From Peptostreptococcaceae bacterium (GTDB lineage: Bacteria > Bacillota > Clostridia > Peptostreptococcales > Peptostreptococcaceae), in the NCBI GenBank assembly GCA_902363255.1, contig CABIZO010000002.1, positions 434,001 to 498,000 on the forward strand: a DNA stretch of 64,000 bases, read 5' to 3'. The notes under the pieces were generated by a model, which was not told the origin of the DNA, did not search any database, and saw only the letters and a list, made by a program, of their open reading frames with translations. Of this stretch, positions 8,146 to 17,534 are shown one piece after another (position 1 is the stretch's first letter; every line of letters begins with the position of its first letter). The position numbers and the translations under genes are program-made.

Positions 8146-9697
8146 ATTCTTTGATTATATGATAAGCCAAAAAAGTCAAATTCTTAATTTATTATTTCAA
8201 CATATTAAACTAACATTAATAGCAATAGTATTTGCTATTGTAATAGGTATACCACTTGGTATATTAGTATCAAAAAATGAAAAAATAAGAAAATATATTG
8301 TAGGAATAATTAATATATTTCAAGCAATACCGTCTATGGCTCTTTTAGGTCTTTTGGTACCTATGCTTGGAATAGGAAGTAAGCCAGCTATTGTTGCTGT
8401 TGTACTTTACTCACTTCTTCCTATAGTAAAAAATACGTCGACAGGAATACTTGGAATAGATAAAAACATAATAGAATCAGCAACAGGGATAGGGCTTACA
8501 TCAAAGCAGATTTTATATAAAATACAGCTACCACTAGCCCTACCTATAATTATGGCAGGTGTTAGAATTTCAGCAGTAACAGCTGTTGGACTTATGACAT
8601 TAGCTGCATTTATAGGAGCCGGTGGGCTTGGTTATTTGGTATTCTCAGGTGTACAGACGGTTAATAATATTATGATTTTAGCTGGGGCAATACCAGCGTG
8701 TATATTAGCTTTGTTAGTAGACTACTTATTTTCAAAAGTTGAAAAAAGTGTTATGAGCAAATATTCTTCTTCCAAATCTTCTGATAAGACTAGTAAAAAT
8801 AATCATACGGGAATAAAGGTGTGTGCTGCTCTTCTTGTTGTAGCTATTATATTTACAAGTATAGGGCAAAGTTTTAGTAAGAATGAGACCATAGTAGTGG
8901 GTTCAAAAGATTATACAGAAGGCATAATACTTAGTAATATGTGTTCAGATTTATTGGAAGAATATACAGACTACAATATTGAAAGAAAAATGAATATGGG
9001 AACTACAGTACTTTGGAATGCTATTACAAACGGTGAAGTAGATGTATGTACTGATTATACAGGAACAATATTAATGAACTGTTTAAAAGAAGAAGCTAGT
9101 GGAGATGCTGATGATGTATATAATCATGTGAAAAATGAATTAGATAAAGAATTTGGAATAAATGTATTGGATCCTTATGGATTTAACAATACCTATACAT
9201 TGGCCATGGAAGTAGAAGTTGCTAAGAAATATAATATAGAAACTTATTCTGATTTGACTAAACACTCAAAAGAGTTTGTTTTTTCTCCTACATTAGCATT
9301 TGAAAATAGGGCAGATGGACTTCCAGGGCTTCAAAATAGTTATGATTTACAATTTAAAGAAATAAAAAGTATGGATGGAGCATTAAGATATCAGGCTTTA
9401 AAAAGAGGAGATGCACAAGTTATAGATGCATATTCTACAGATGGTCTTTTAAAGAAATTTAATTTAAAAGTACTTGAAGATGATAAGGAGTTTTTCCCAC
9501 CATACTATGCGGTTCCTTTAGTAAGAAATGATTTACTTGAAAAGCATCCAGAGTTAGAAGAAATACTAAATAAATTAAGTGGAAAAATAACTGAAGAAAA
9601 GATGATAGATTTAAATTATCAAGTAGATGAAGAAGGAAAAACGCCAGAAGAAGTTGCGCATAATTTTTTAGTTGAAGAAAATTTAATAAGTAAATAA
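8138..9697 (+). CDS. opuCC: Osmolyte ABC importer, fused permease and substrate-binding protein
   Basis: One protein combining the OpuCB-type permease (about residues 1-210, with the typical GVRISAVTAVGLMTLAAFIG segment) and an OpuCC/ProX-type extracellular binding domain (about 245-519). A membrane segment near 225-242 joins them. The fusion means binding domains are tethered to the transporter. A GTG at 8132 is in frame, but GGAGGTG at 8124-8130 suits the TTG at 8138; the gene overlaps opuCA by 8 bp. Likely substrates are betaine, carnitine or choline; the exact one cannot be read from sequence. Confidence 0.9.
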   Translation: MVKFFDYMISQKSQILNLLFQHIKLTLIAIVFAIVIGIPLGILVSKNEKIRKYIVGIINIFQAIPSMALLGLLVPMLGIGSKPAIVAVVLYSLLPIVKNTSTGILGIDKNIIESATGIGLTSKQILYKIQLPLALPIIMAGVRISAVTAVGLMTLAAFIGAGGLGYLVFSGVQTVNNIMILAGAIPACILALLVDYLFSKVEKSVMSKYSSSKSSDKTSKNNHTGIKVCAALLVVAIIFTSIGQSFSKNETIVVGSKDYTEGIILSNMCSDLLEEYTDYNIERKMNMGTTVLWNAITNGEVDVCTDYTGTILMNCLKEEASGDADDVYNHVKNELDKEFGINVLDPYGFNNTYTLAMEVEVAKKYNIETYSDLTKHSKEFVFSPTLAFENRADGLPGLQNSYDLQFKEIKSMDGALRYQALKRGDAQVIDAYSTDGLLKKFNLKVLEDDKEFFPPYYAVPLVRNDLLEKHPELEEILNKLSGKITEEKMIDLNYQVDEEGKTPEEVAHNFLVEENLISK

Positions 9698-9701
9698 TAA
9701 T

Positions 9702-9737
9702 AAAAACCTTCTCAATTGTCTATTGAAGAAGGTTTTT
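9702..9737 (+). terminator. Terminator after the opuC operon
   Basis: AAAAACCTTCT / AGAAGGTTTTT stem with an AT-rich loop, ending in a T-run. The rest of the gap to nrdJ (to 9952) is AT-rich, with a lone TATAAT at 9803-9808 and no clear -35 or riboswitch. Confidence 0.85.
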
Positions 9738-9952
9738 GTGGATTAAAATATGGACTGCTATAAACCTATTGAATTTCGTTCAAAAACTTAAATTATTCAT
9801 TGTATAATAAATCATTTATGACAGAAGATAAAAATGTAATTATTGTAATGAAAATATAAAATCTACATAAGACATAAAGGGAAAATAAGGACTAAATAGC
9901 AGAAAATATAAGGAAAGGACATATTTAAAAATTAAAAATAGGAGTAAGAAGC

Positions 9953-12079
9953 ATGATAAAAGTTGCTAAAAGAGATGGAACAGTTGAAAAATTTGATAAG
10001 AAAAAAATATATAATGCAGTTTTTAAATCTTCCATAAATAGTAAATTTGGAACAGATAGTGACATAGCTAAAACCATATCAGACATAATTGAAGAAAAAA
10101 TTAATAATAAAGAAATAGAACCTACAGTAGAAAATATACAAGATGAAGTGGAAAATCTATTAATGTCTTCAAATAGAAAAGATATAGCAAAAAAATATAT
10201 TATTTATAGAGATAGAAGAACAGAAATAAGAAATTCCAAGTGGAATATGGATGAGTTACAAAAGTCAATTTGGAAAAATAAATATCAATACAAAGACGAA
10301 AGTTTTAATGAGTGGGTAGATAGAATTAGCGGAGGAAATTGCAAAATAGCAAAATTAATAAGAGAAAGAAAATTTTTATTTGCAGGGAGAATTCTAGCTA
10401 ATCGAGGTTTATATAGGGACAACATAAAAGTTACTTATTCAAATTGTTATGTACTACAACCGCCAGAGGATAACTTAGAAAGTATATTTGATACAGCTAA
10501 AAATTTGGCAAGAACATTTTCTTATGGGGGAGGTGTGGGGATAGATATTTCAAAACTTAGACCAAATGGATCTGAAGTACATAATGCTGCAAAAACCACA
10601 TCAGGGGCTGTATCATTTATGGATTTATATTCAATGACTACAGGGCTCATAGGACAAAAAGGAAGACGTGGTGCTTTGATGATATCCATGGATATAAGTC
10701 ATCCAGACATTGAAGAATTTATTGATGTGAAAACAGATTTGGAGAAGGTTACAAAGGCAAACATATCTGTAAAAATAACTGATGAATTTATGGAGGCTGT
10801 AAAAAACAAAGAAAAATACACATGTAAATTTATAGTTGAATCAACAAAAGAAGAAATTATAAAAGAAGTCAATGCTTACGATTTATTTATGAAGCTAGTT
10901 AAAAATAATTGGGACTACGCAGAACCAGGAATGTTATTTTGGGATAACATAAGAAAATATCACTTGTTAAGTGAAGACAAAGAATTTAAACATGATGGTG
11001 TTAATCCTTGTGCAGAAGAACCGCTACCAGCAGGGGGAAGTTGTTTACTTGGATCTATGAATTTATCTGAGTTTGTTGTAGAACCATTTACAGACAATGC
11101 TATATTCGATATGGAAAAATTTAAAGCATGTGTAGAAGATTGTATATTAGGTTTAAATGAAGTTTTAGAAGAAGGGCTTTCTCTTCATCCACTAAAGCAA
11201 CAACAAGAAAGTGTTTCTCAGTATAGACAAATAGGTCTTGGAGTTATGGGAATTGCTGATATGCTAATTAAATTAAATATACGATATGGATCTGAAGAAT
11301 CTATTAAACTATGTGATGAAATTTCTAAAAATATGTTAAATAGTGCTGTGAAAAAATCAGCTCTATTAGCTAAAGAAAGAGGAGCGTTTGAAAAATATAA
11401 TGAAGAATATATATTTAAATCTTCTTTCTTCATAAATAACATAGATGATGATATAAAAGAATTAGTAAAGAAATATGGACTTAGAAATTCGCAAATACTA
11501 ACCATACCACCAACAGGATCAATATCAACAATGTTAGGTATAAGCGGTGGTATAGAGCCTATGTTCAATATTTCATATACGAGAAAAACAGAAACTCTTC
11601 ATTCACAAGATGTTTACTATAAGGTATACACTCCAATAGTAAAAGAATATATGGATCTAAAAGATATTACTGATGAAAGTGAATTACCAGATATTTTTGT
11701 AACTGCAATGAGCTTAAAGCCACAAGAACGCATAGCTATGCAAAGAGCTTGGCAAAAACATATTGATGCATCCATATCATCAACTATAAATCTACCTTAT
11801 GAAGCTACAATAGAAGATGTATATAACATTTATATGTCTGCTTGGGAAAATAAGCTTAAGGGAATTACAATCTATAGAGATGGTTGTGAAAGAAGTGGAG
11901 TTTTATTAAATGATAAAAAAACTGATAAAGAAAAGGAAGTAAAAGAAGAAAAAGTTGAAGAGAATCATATAGAAGAAGGACATGAAAAGTTTGTTTGCCC
12001 AGAATGTGGTAATGAATCAATAATACCTACAGGAGGATGTACAATATGTCTTCAATGTGGATACAGTAAATGTAACTAA
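9953..12079 (+). CDS. nrdJ: Adenosylcobalamin-dependent (class II) ribonucleotide reductase
   Basis: Reduces ribonucleotides to deoxyribonucleotides with a cobalamin radical, needing no oxygen. An ATP-cone covers about residues 1-90 (IKVAKRDGTVEKFDKKKI). The first active-site Cys is in YSNCYVLQPPEDN near residue 165. The catalytic N-x-C-x-E is in NPCAEEPLPAGGSC near 351-364, and PPTGSISTMLGISGGIEP is near 521-538. The end is Cys-rich (CPECGN and CLQCGYSKC), zinc-ribbon-like as in many NrdJ proteins. 708 residues. Ribosome binding site AGGAG at 9940-9944. Confidence 0.94.
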   Translation: MIKVAKRDGTVEKFDKKKIYNAVFKSSINSKFGTDSDIAKTISDIIEEKINNKEIEPTVENIQDEVENLLMSSNRKDIAKKYIIYRDRRTEIRNSKWNMDELQKSIWKNKYQYKDESFNEWVDRISGGNCKIAKLIRERKFLFAGRILANRGLYRDNIKVTYSNCYVLQPPEDNLESIFDTAKNLARTFSYGGGVGIDISKLRPNGSEVHNAAKTTSGAVSFMDLYSMTTGLIGQKGRRGALMISMDISHPDIEEFIDVKTDLEKVTKANISVKITDEFMEAVKNKEKYTCKFIVESTKEEIIKEVNAYDLFMKLVKNNWDYAEPGMLFWDNIRKYHLLSEDKEFKHDGVNPCAEEPLPAGGSCLLGSMNLSEFVVEPFTDNAIFDMEKFKACVEDCILGLNEVLEEGLSLHPLKQQQESVSQYRQIGLGVMGIADMLIKLNIRYGSEESIKLCDEISKNMLNSAVKKSALLAKERGAFEKYNEEYIFKSSFFINNIDDDIKELVKKYGLRNSQILTIPPTGSISTMLGISGGIEPMFNISYTRKTETLHSQDVYYKVYTPIVKEYMDLKDITDESELPDIFVTAMSLKPQERIAMQRAWQKHIDASISSTINLPYEATIEDVYNIYMSAWENKLKGITIYRDGCERSGVLLNDKKTDKEKEVKEEKVEENHIEEGHEKFVCPECGNESIIPTGGCTICLQCGYSKCN

Positions 12080-12081
12080 AG

Positions 12082-12113
12082 AAAAAACAGTTGTTATATA
12101 ACAACTGTTTTTC
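12082..12113. terminator. Bidirectional terminator between nrdJ and hydE
   Basis: AAAAACAGTTGT / ACAACTGTTTTT perfect stem with a four-base loop. A-run on one side and T-run on the other serve both convergent genes. Confidence 0.88.
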
Positions 12114-12147
12114 TCTATTCAAAATGAAAAGTTTCAAGTATCAAAAC

Positions 12148-13206
12148 TTATAAGGGACGATTCCAGTTAATATTATCACCTCTAGATGTATCAAGAATAT
12201 ATCCAGCCATATTAATTCTTTTTTCTATACATTTTCTACACTCAGCAGCCTCATCACCAGTGCAAATTTTATTATCGTATAAAGCATATTTAGAACGAAC
12301 ATTTGTTGGTGAAAGGTTAGGCATAACTACATTACAACCAGCATTTAATCCTGCTTCACGTCCTTTTGGATTTATTGTACCAAGTGCTGTAGTTGCAGGT
12401 ATTAGAGCTGAAGGAAGTAAAAGCCGTGTAAGTGCTAAAATGATAATAGATTTTTCAAGAGAACCTGTAGGCTCATCTTTAAATATAGTATCATGATGAG
12501 AAATAAAAGGTCCTATGCCTACCATTTCTGGATTAAGTTCTTTTATAAAGATTAAGTCTTCAGCCAAATTTTCATTGCTTTGGTACGGAGAATCAATCAT
12601 AAATCCAGCACCTACTTGGTAACCAATATCTTTCAAATTTTTAAGACAATTTATTCTATTTGATAATTTTAGATTCTTAGGATGTAATTTTTCGTAATGG
12701 TCTTTTGTAGCTGTTTCATGTCTTAATAAGTATCTATCAGCACCAGCATCAAAAAATTTTTTATAAGAATCATATGATTTTTCACCAATAGATAAAGTTA
12801 TAGCACAGTCATTATACTTATTTTTTATTGATTTTACAATTTCAATAATTTTATCATCAGTAAAATAATTATCTTCTCCACCTTGCAACACAAAAGTTTT
12901 ATACCCTAGTTTATATCCTAAATCTACACAACTCATAATCTCATCTAAATTTAATCTATATCTAGATATATTTCTATTAGAGCGTCTTATACCACAGTAA
13001 TAACAATCGTTTTTACAGTAGTTAGTAAATTCAATTAAACCTCTTATAAAGACTTTATTATCATAATACTTTTTTCTAGTAATTACAGCTTTTTCACATA
13101 AATAATCAATTTCAGCATTTTTTATATTATTAAGTATATATATAATTTCATTTTTAGCTAATGAATTTTCTTGATACAACTTGTCAATTAACTTTATTAC
13201 ATTCAT
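12148..13206 (-). CDS. hydE: [FeFe]-hydrogenase H-cluster maturase HydE (radical SAM)
   Basis: Radical SAM enzyme in assembly of the hydrogenase di-iron subcluster. The radical SAM cluster motif is CKNDCYYC (Cys 64, 68 and 71), in YCGIRRSN context typical of HydE. RHETATKDHYEKLHP, GAGFMIDSPYQS and the C-terminal VMPNLSPTNVRSKYALYDN also match HydE rather than BioB or PylB. An in-frame TTG at 13218 lies inside the ribosome binding site, so the ATG at 13206 is chosen (352 residues). HydF and HydG are not in the window; HydE standing alone is common in clostridia. Confidence 0.92.
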   Translation of the reverse strand: MNVIKLIDKLYQENSLAKNEIIYILNNIKNAEIDYLCEKAVITRKKYYDNKVFIRGLIEFTNYCKNDCYYCGIRRSNRNISRYRLNLDEIMSCVDLGYKLGYKTFVLQGGEDNYFTDDKIIEIVKSIKNKYNDCAITLSIGEKSYDSYKKFFDAGADRYLLRHETATKDHYEKLHPKNLKLSNRINCLKNLKDIGYQVGAGFMIDSPYQSNENLAEDLIFIKELNPEMVGIGPFISHHDTIFKDEPTGSLEKSIIILALTRLLLPSALIPATTALGTINPKGREAGLNAGCNVVMPNLSPTNVRSKYALYDNKICTGDEAAECRKCIEKRINMAGYILDTSRGDNINWNRPL

Positions 13207-13420
13207 ATATTCCTCCAAATATTTTAATATAAAATCAACAAATAATGATAAATCTCAAAATTTAAAATAATAATACTACAATAATACATAATTCAATAAT
13301 ATTTTTATATTGATTAATTATGTATTTTAAGGGAAGCAAAATTTTTTCAATAAAAAAACTTTTCCCAAAAGTAATAAAACTAATGAAAGAAAAGTTAGTA
13401 TTTTTGTAAATAAAGTTATG

Positions 13421-13732
13421 TATTATGATAAACTAATTTCCTTACAGATCAGTTAAAACTTTTCTGGCAGGCGTTTAAATATTGTTTGCTTAAATCCTAA
13501 TTAAAGAAAAACTCTAAACAGGTTATTTACCTATCATTTCAGATAAGTATATTACATAAGTTAAAACTATATACATAAAGTATAGTATTGAATCAAACAA
13601 AAATCCATAAAAAGTATAAAAATCTACTTCTAAAAAATATTTAAAAGCAAGAATAGATCAATACAAGATCTTTTACAGCTTTTGAAGGGAAATAAACTTG
13701 TTAAAAACTACCTAACTTTTAGGTGTTTTTTT
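13421..13732 (+). other. Long gene-free region with a possible small-RNA unit
   Basis: The 610-bp gap between hydE and the lipoprotein gene has no convincing ORF. From about 13440 it contains GC-richer stretches (around TTCTGGCAGGCG and CAGGTTATTTACCT) that stand out from the AT background. It ends in an intrinsic terminator at 13708-13732, about 85 bp before the next gene. A weak promoter-like TATGAT is at 13424. This could be an untranslated small RNA; I do not recognise the class. Confidence 0.3.
13708..13732 (+). terminator. Terminator in the hydE-lipoprotein gap
   Basis: ACCTAA / TTAGGT stem (13710-13724), three-base loop, then G and seven T residues. It has no coding gene directly upstream on this strand. 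Confidence 0.65.
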
Positions 13733-13816
13733 ATTAAAATCTTTATAAGCAAATAAAAAAGAGAAAATTAGAAATAATAATTTTTAAAGATAGAATTTAA
13801 AATGGAGGACACAATA

Positions 13817-14449
13817 ATGAAAAAATTTATAACACTAACATTATCTTTTCTTTTACTTTTTACTGTAGTAGCTTGTAGTAATAGGGAACAAGCACGACCA
13901 GAAAATGCAAATGGAAATACAAATGGAAATACAAATGCAAATGAAGTTACAGATAAGGCATATTATAATTCTTATACAGGATTATATGAGCAAAGTATTG
14001 GAACATTAGGTGCATATGATATGTATACTGACGTTGATACAGCAACAAATGCATATAAAGATAAAGAATATCCGGGAAATGAAAAATATTTGACTGATGT
14101 AAAAGCTGCTTACAAAGATAGTAAAGAAAAAATACAGTCATTTGTAAATGGTCTTAAAAATGATGCAAAAACTGATAATGCTGAATTGAAAAAAATGAAT
14201 GAAGATTTAATAGCAGAAGGAGAAAAATTAATACAAGATATAGATGCAAAAACTGCAAGATTAGATAAAATAACAAAAGAAGATTACAATAAAACCCAAG
14301 ATGAATTTATTAGATTAGTAAATGATACAGTATCAACTGGAGAGAATGTAACTAACAATTTTAGGGGAATGTTAAAAAATATGGATCTTAGATTAGGAAT
14401 TGATAGAAAAACAATGAAAGATAACAATACACATGATACTACTAAATAA
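13817..14449 (+). CDS. Putative lipoprotein of unknown function
   Basis: A 210-residue exported protein with a lipoprotein signal peptide: a basic start, a hydrophobic stretch and VVACSN, where Cys (about residue 20) would be lipidated. An Asn/Gly/Thr-rich linker follows (about 24-42), then a charged, probably helical domain rich in Lys, Asp and Glu. No family recognised. An ATG at 13802 overlaps the GGAGGA ribosome binding site; the ATG at 13817 is the better start. It stands alone, before the S-box riboswitch. Confidence 0.75.
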   Translation: MKKFITLTLSFLLLFTVVACSNREQARPENANGNTNGNTNANEVTDKAYYNSYTGLYEQSIGTLGAYDMYTDVDTATNAYKDKEYPGNEKYLTDVKAAYKDSKEKIQSFVNGLKNDAKTDNAELKKMNEDLIAEGEKLIQDIDAKTARLDKITKEDYNKTQDEFIRLVNDTVSTGENVTNNFRGMLKNMDLRLGIDRKTMKDNNTHDTTK

Positions 14450-14482
14450 TAAAAAAATTATTTATAAAAAATAAATAATTAA

Positions 14483-14511
14483 TTGACATGCAAGAAAAAT
14501 ATGATTAATAT
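14483..14511 (+). promoter_or_regulatory. Sigma-A promoter of the met operon
   Basis: TTGACA at 14483-14488, 17-bp spacer, TAATAT at 14506-14511. The start site would fall about 20 bp before the S-box riboswitch. Confidence 0.75.
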
Positions 14512-14537
14512 TAATAACATAATAAAAATTAAAAAAA

Positions 14538-14684
14538 CTCTTATCCAGAGTGGTGGAGGGACTGGCCCTATGAAACCCGGCAACCAGTACAGTTTGTACA
14601 TGGTGCTAAATCCTGCAACTATTATTAGTTGAAAGATGAGTATAAATTAGTCATTTAGCCTAAGTTTATACTTAGGCTTTTTTT
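14538..14684 (+). ncRNA. SAM-I (S-box) riboswitch with terminator
   Basis: The S-box core is clear: CTTATCCAGAGTGGTGGAGG, then CTATGAAACCCGGCAACC, GGTGCTAAATCCTGC and the closing GAAAGATGAG at 14631-14640. A terminator (AGCCTAAG / CTTAGGCT plus T-run, 14657-14684) follows. High S-adenosylmethionine should favour termination and shut off metNI, a methionine importer. Confidence 0.96.
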
Positions 14685-14731
14685 AATGTCATTATTAGAT
14701 AAGATTAAGAGACTTTTAAGGGGGGAATAAG

Positions 14732-15697
14732 ATGATACAAATATCAGAGGTAAATAAATATTATGGAGAAACAAAAGTTTTAAATAATATTAATATGTAT
14801 ATAAACAAAGGCGAGATATTTGGAATAATAGGCCATAGTGGAGCGGGAAAATCTACTTTACTTAGATGTATAAATAGGTTGGAAAGTTATCAAAATGGAA
14901 GTATAACAGTGGAAGGCAAAGAAGTTAAAAATTTAAATGAAAAAGAACTTAGATTTTTAAGAAAAGATTTGGGGATGATATTTCAGCATTTTTCATTGTT
15001 AGAAAGAAAAACAGTATTTGAGAATGTGGCATTGCCATTGGAATGTTTTAAATATTCAAAAGATGAAATAAATAAAAGAGTAGATGAACTTTTACAATTA
15101 GTTGGAATAGATGATAAAAAGAATATGAAACCAAGAAATTTAAGTGGTGGTCAAAAACAAAGGGTGGCAATTGCAAGAGCTTTAGCTTTAAATCCAAAAG
15201 TACTTTTATGTGATGAAGCAACTTCAGCTCTTGACCCAAATACAACAAAGTCCATATTAAGTTTATTACAAGATATAAATAAAAAACTGAATATCACAAT
15301 AATTATGGTTACTCATCAAATGGAAGTAATAAAGCAAATTTGTTCTAGAGTAGCAATTATGGAACATGGTGAAGTACTAGAAATTGGATATACAGAAGAG
15401 TTATTTTTACAAAACTCTAAAAACTTACAAAAGCTAGTCGGAGAAGATGATATTGTATTACCAAAGGGAACAAACATAAGAATAATCTTTCCAAAAGAGA
15501 TTTCAAATGATTCTATAATAACTTCCATGGCAAGGGATTTAGATATAAACTTCTCAATTATATGTGGTAAGTTGGAAAAATACAGAGATGATATATTAGG
15601 ATCATTAATAATAAATGTTTCCAATGAACATAGAGAAAATATAAAAAATTATCTAAATGAGAAAAAAGTCAGATGGGAGGAAATCATAAATGAATAA
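14732..15697 (+). CDS. metN: Methionine ABC importer, ATPase MetN
   Basis: Powers methionine uptake with MetI and MetQ. Walker A GHSGAGKST is near residues 35-43, signature LSGGQKQR near 137-144 and Walker B LLCDEATSALD near 156-166. The C-terminal NIL regulatory domain (about 245-320) binds methionine in this family. 321 residues. Controlled by the S-box riboswitch directly upstream. Its 3-prime end overlaps metI by 8 bp. Confidence 0.95.
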   Translation: MIQISEVNKYYGETKVLNNINMYINKGEIFGIIGHSGAGKSTLLRCINRLESYQNGSITVEGKEVKNLNEKELRFLRKDLGMIFQHFSLLERKTVFENVALPLECFKYSKDEINKRVDELLQLVGIDDKKNMKPRNLSGGQKQRVAIARALALNPKVLLCDEATSALDPNTTKSILSLLQDINKKLNITIIMVTHQMEVIKQICSRVAIMEHGEVLEIGYTEELFLQNSKNLQKLVGEDDIVLPKGTNIRIIFPKEISNDSIITSMARDLDINFSIICGKLEKYRDDILGSLIINVSNEHRENIKNYLNEKKVRWEEIINE

Positions 15698-16352
15698 AAC
15701 TAGTTTACATACTTATTTAACAGAAATACTTTGGGAAGCTCTACTTCAAACATTATATATGATAATTGTACCGGCGATAGTAGCGACAATTTTAGGATTT
15801 ATAATAGCAATCATATTAGTAGTAACTAAGCCAAAGGGATTAAAACCAAATAAGACTGTATACAATGTATTAGGGTTTGTAGTAAATATGGTGAGAAGTT
15901 TTCCTTTTCTTATATTATTAATAGCTCTTATACCTTTTACAAGATTTATTGTGGGAACATCTATTGGAGAAACCGCAGCTATAGTACCTATTACTATAGG
16001 TGCAGCACCATTTATAGCAAGAGTAATTGAAAGTGCATTAAATGAGGTAGATGAAGGACTAATAGAAGCGGCAAGATCTTTTGGAGCTACAAATTTGCAA
16101 ATAATATTTAAAGTAATGGTAAAAGAAGCAATGCCTTCAATAGTGTCAGGTATAACTTTATCAATAATTTCTATTCTAGGATGCACAGCAATGGCAGGTA
16201 CTGTTGGAGCAGGAGGTCTTGGAAAAGTTGCCGTGGTTTATGGTCATCAAAGATTTGATACTAATGTAATGGTTTATGTTGTAATTACACTTATTATAAT
16301 GGTTCAAATTATACAAAGTGCAGGAGATTATATTTATAAAAAACTTAAATAA
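15690..16352 (+). CDS. metI: Methionine ABC importer, permease MetI
   Basis: A 220-residue membrane protein with about five helices and the binding-protein-dependent permease loop (EVDEGLIEAARSFGATNLQI) that contacts MetN. GSVGAGGLGKVAVVYGHQRF-type residues near the C terminus match MetI closely. Ribosome binding site GGGAGGAA lies inside the end of metN, so the two are coupled. A repeat array starts within a few bases of its stop codon. Confidence 0.94.
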   Translation: MNKTSLHTYLTEILWEALLQTLYMIIVPAIVATILGFIIAIILVVTKPKGLKPNKTVYNVLGFVVNMVRSFPFLILLIALIPFTRFIVGTSIGETAAIVPITIGAAPFIARVIESALNEVDEGLIEAARSFGATNLQIIFKVMVKEAMPSIVSGITLSIISILGCTAMAGTVGAGGLGKVAVVYGHQRFDTNVMVYVVITLIIMVQIIQSAGDYIYKKLK

Positions 16353-16603
16353 AAATTCGCTTTGCTCATATCGCCAACGATACGTCTTTGAGCAACATGT
16401 TGGCAAATTATTTTGCTATCGCTACAGACAAATCCGTTGCTCAGAATTCGCTTCGCCTGAGCGACGTGTCGGCGAAACACTTTATATCGCCAAAATTGAG
16501 AAGCATATCGTCAATGATTTATCCTTGTTATCACTTCGGATAAATTCGTTACTCAAACGAGTTACTTTTGCTAATGCTTCAAGTAACTCCGTTGCTTAAA
16601 ATA
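16352..16603 (-). repeat. Structured intergenic repeat, copy B (about three units)
   Basis: Read on the minus strand, three modules follow one another. Hairpin arms AGTTACTT / AAGTAACT and TTTATCC / GGATAAA are clear, and ends GGCGAAGCGAATT and GCAAAGCGAATTTTT are present. The middle module closely matches copy A at 6756-6875. An open reading frame across it (16318-16599) is only a by-product of the repeats. It fills the metI-metQ gap. Confidence 0.8.
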
Positions 16604-16662
16604 AAAAAGGAAGATGAATGTCTTTTTAAATAAAAAATTATACATACAAGGGGGATTTCAAA

Positions 16663-17466
16663 ATGAAATTAAAAAAATTATTAGGATTAACATTAGTAGG
16701 GGTTATAAGTGCCTCATTATTAGTAGGATGCTCAAATGCTAGTGGGGAGGAAGATAAAACAATAAAGGTAGGGGCATCTCCAACACCACATGCAGAAATT
16801 TTAGAAGTAGTAGAACCATTATTAGAGGAAAAAGGTTATGAATTAGAAGTAGTAGAGTTTGATGATTATGTACTTCCAAATACATCTTTAGCAGAAGGAG
16901 AATTAGATGCTAACTACTTCCAACATGTTCCATATTTAGAAGAAATGAATAAAGAAAAAGACTTAAGCTTAACATATACAGCTAAAGTTCATATAGAGCC
17001 AATGGGTATTTATTCTGAAAAGCATGATAGTTTAGATGACCTAAAAGAAGGAGCTAAAATATCTGTACCAAACGATGCAACAAATGAAGCAAGAGCATTA
17101 CAATTATTAGCTGATAATGGTATTATAGAAGTTGCTGATAAAGAATTAATAACAGCAAAAGATATAACTAAAAATCCAAAGAATGTAGAAATAGTAGAAG
17201 TGGAAGCAGCACAAGTACCATCAACTTTACAAGATGTTGACTTTGCAATAATAAATACAAACTTTGCTTTAAATGTTAACTTAAACCCAACTAAAGATGC
17301 TTTAGCAATAGAATCAAATGATTCACCATATGCTAACATATTAGCTTGTAGAGAAGATAATAAAGACGATGAAAAAATAAAAGCATTAACTGAAGCTTTA
17401 ACTAGTGATGAAGTTAAATCATTTATAGAAGAAAAATATGAAGGAAGTATAGTTCCAACATTTTAA
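16663..17466 (+). CDS. metQ: Methionine-binding lipoprotein MetQ
   Basis: Substrate-binding protein for the MetNIQ importer, anchored to the outer face of the membrane. The lipobox LLVGC puts the lipidated Cys at residue 23. The NlpA family segments follow: KVGASPTPHAEILEVV, then DYVLPNTSLAEGELDANYFQH and IINTNFALN. 267 residues. AAGGGGGA ribosome binding site. It is separated from metI by 310 bp of repeat, so it may depend on readthrough or on its own promoter. Confidence 0.94.
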   Translation: MKLKKLLGLTLVGVISASLLVGCSNASGEEDKTIKVGASPTPHAEILEVVEPLLEEKGYELEVVEFDDYVLPNTSLAEGELDANYFQHVPYLEEMNKEKDLSLTYTAKVHIEPMGIYSEKHDSLDDLKEGAKISVPNDATNEARALQLLADNGIIEVADKELITAKDITKNPKNVEIVEVEAAQVPSTLQDVDFAIINTNFALNVNLNPTKDALAIESNDSPYANILACREDNKDDEKIKALTEALTSDEVKSFIEEKYEGSIVPTF

Positions 17467-17485
17467 TTAATGATAATAAATGTAA

Positions 17486-17519
17486 AAAGAAGGATGATTA
17501 ACACCATCCTTCTTTTTTT
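17486..17519. terminator. Terminator after metQ
   Basis: AAGAAGGATG / CCATCCTTCTT stem with a T-run; it also faces the convergent Ppx-like gene. Confidence 0.85.
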
Positions 17520-17534
17520 ATTTTCAGTAAATAA

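Noticed and set aside
9698..9952. Cobalamin riboswitch before the B12-dependent nrdJ
   Set aside because: No B12-box-like core or switch structure was seen; only the preceding terminator and AT-rich sequence.
12260..12496. Plus-strand ORF inside hydE
   Set aside because: Antisense shadow of a well-conserved gene.
16318..16599. Open reading frame of 93 codons overlapping the metI end
   Set aside because: It is made almost wholly of the inverted structured repeat and overlaps metI in another frame; no ribosome binding site or recognisable protein.
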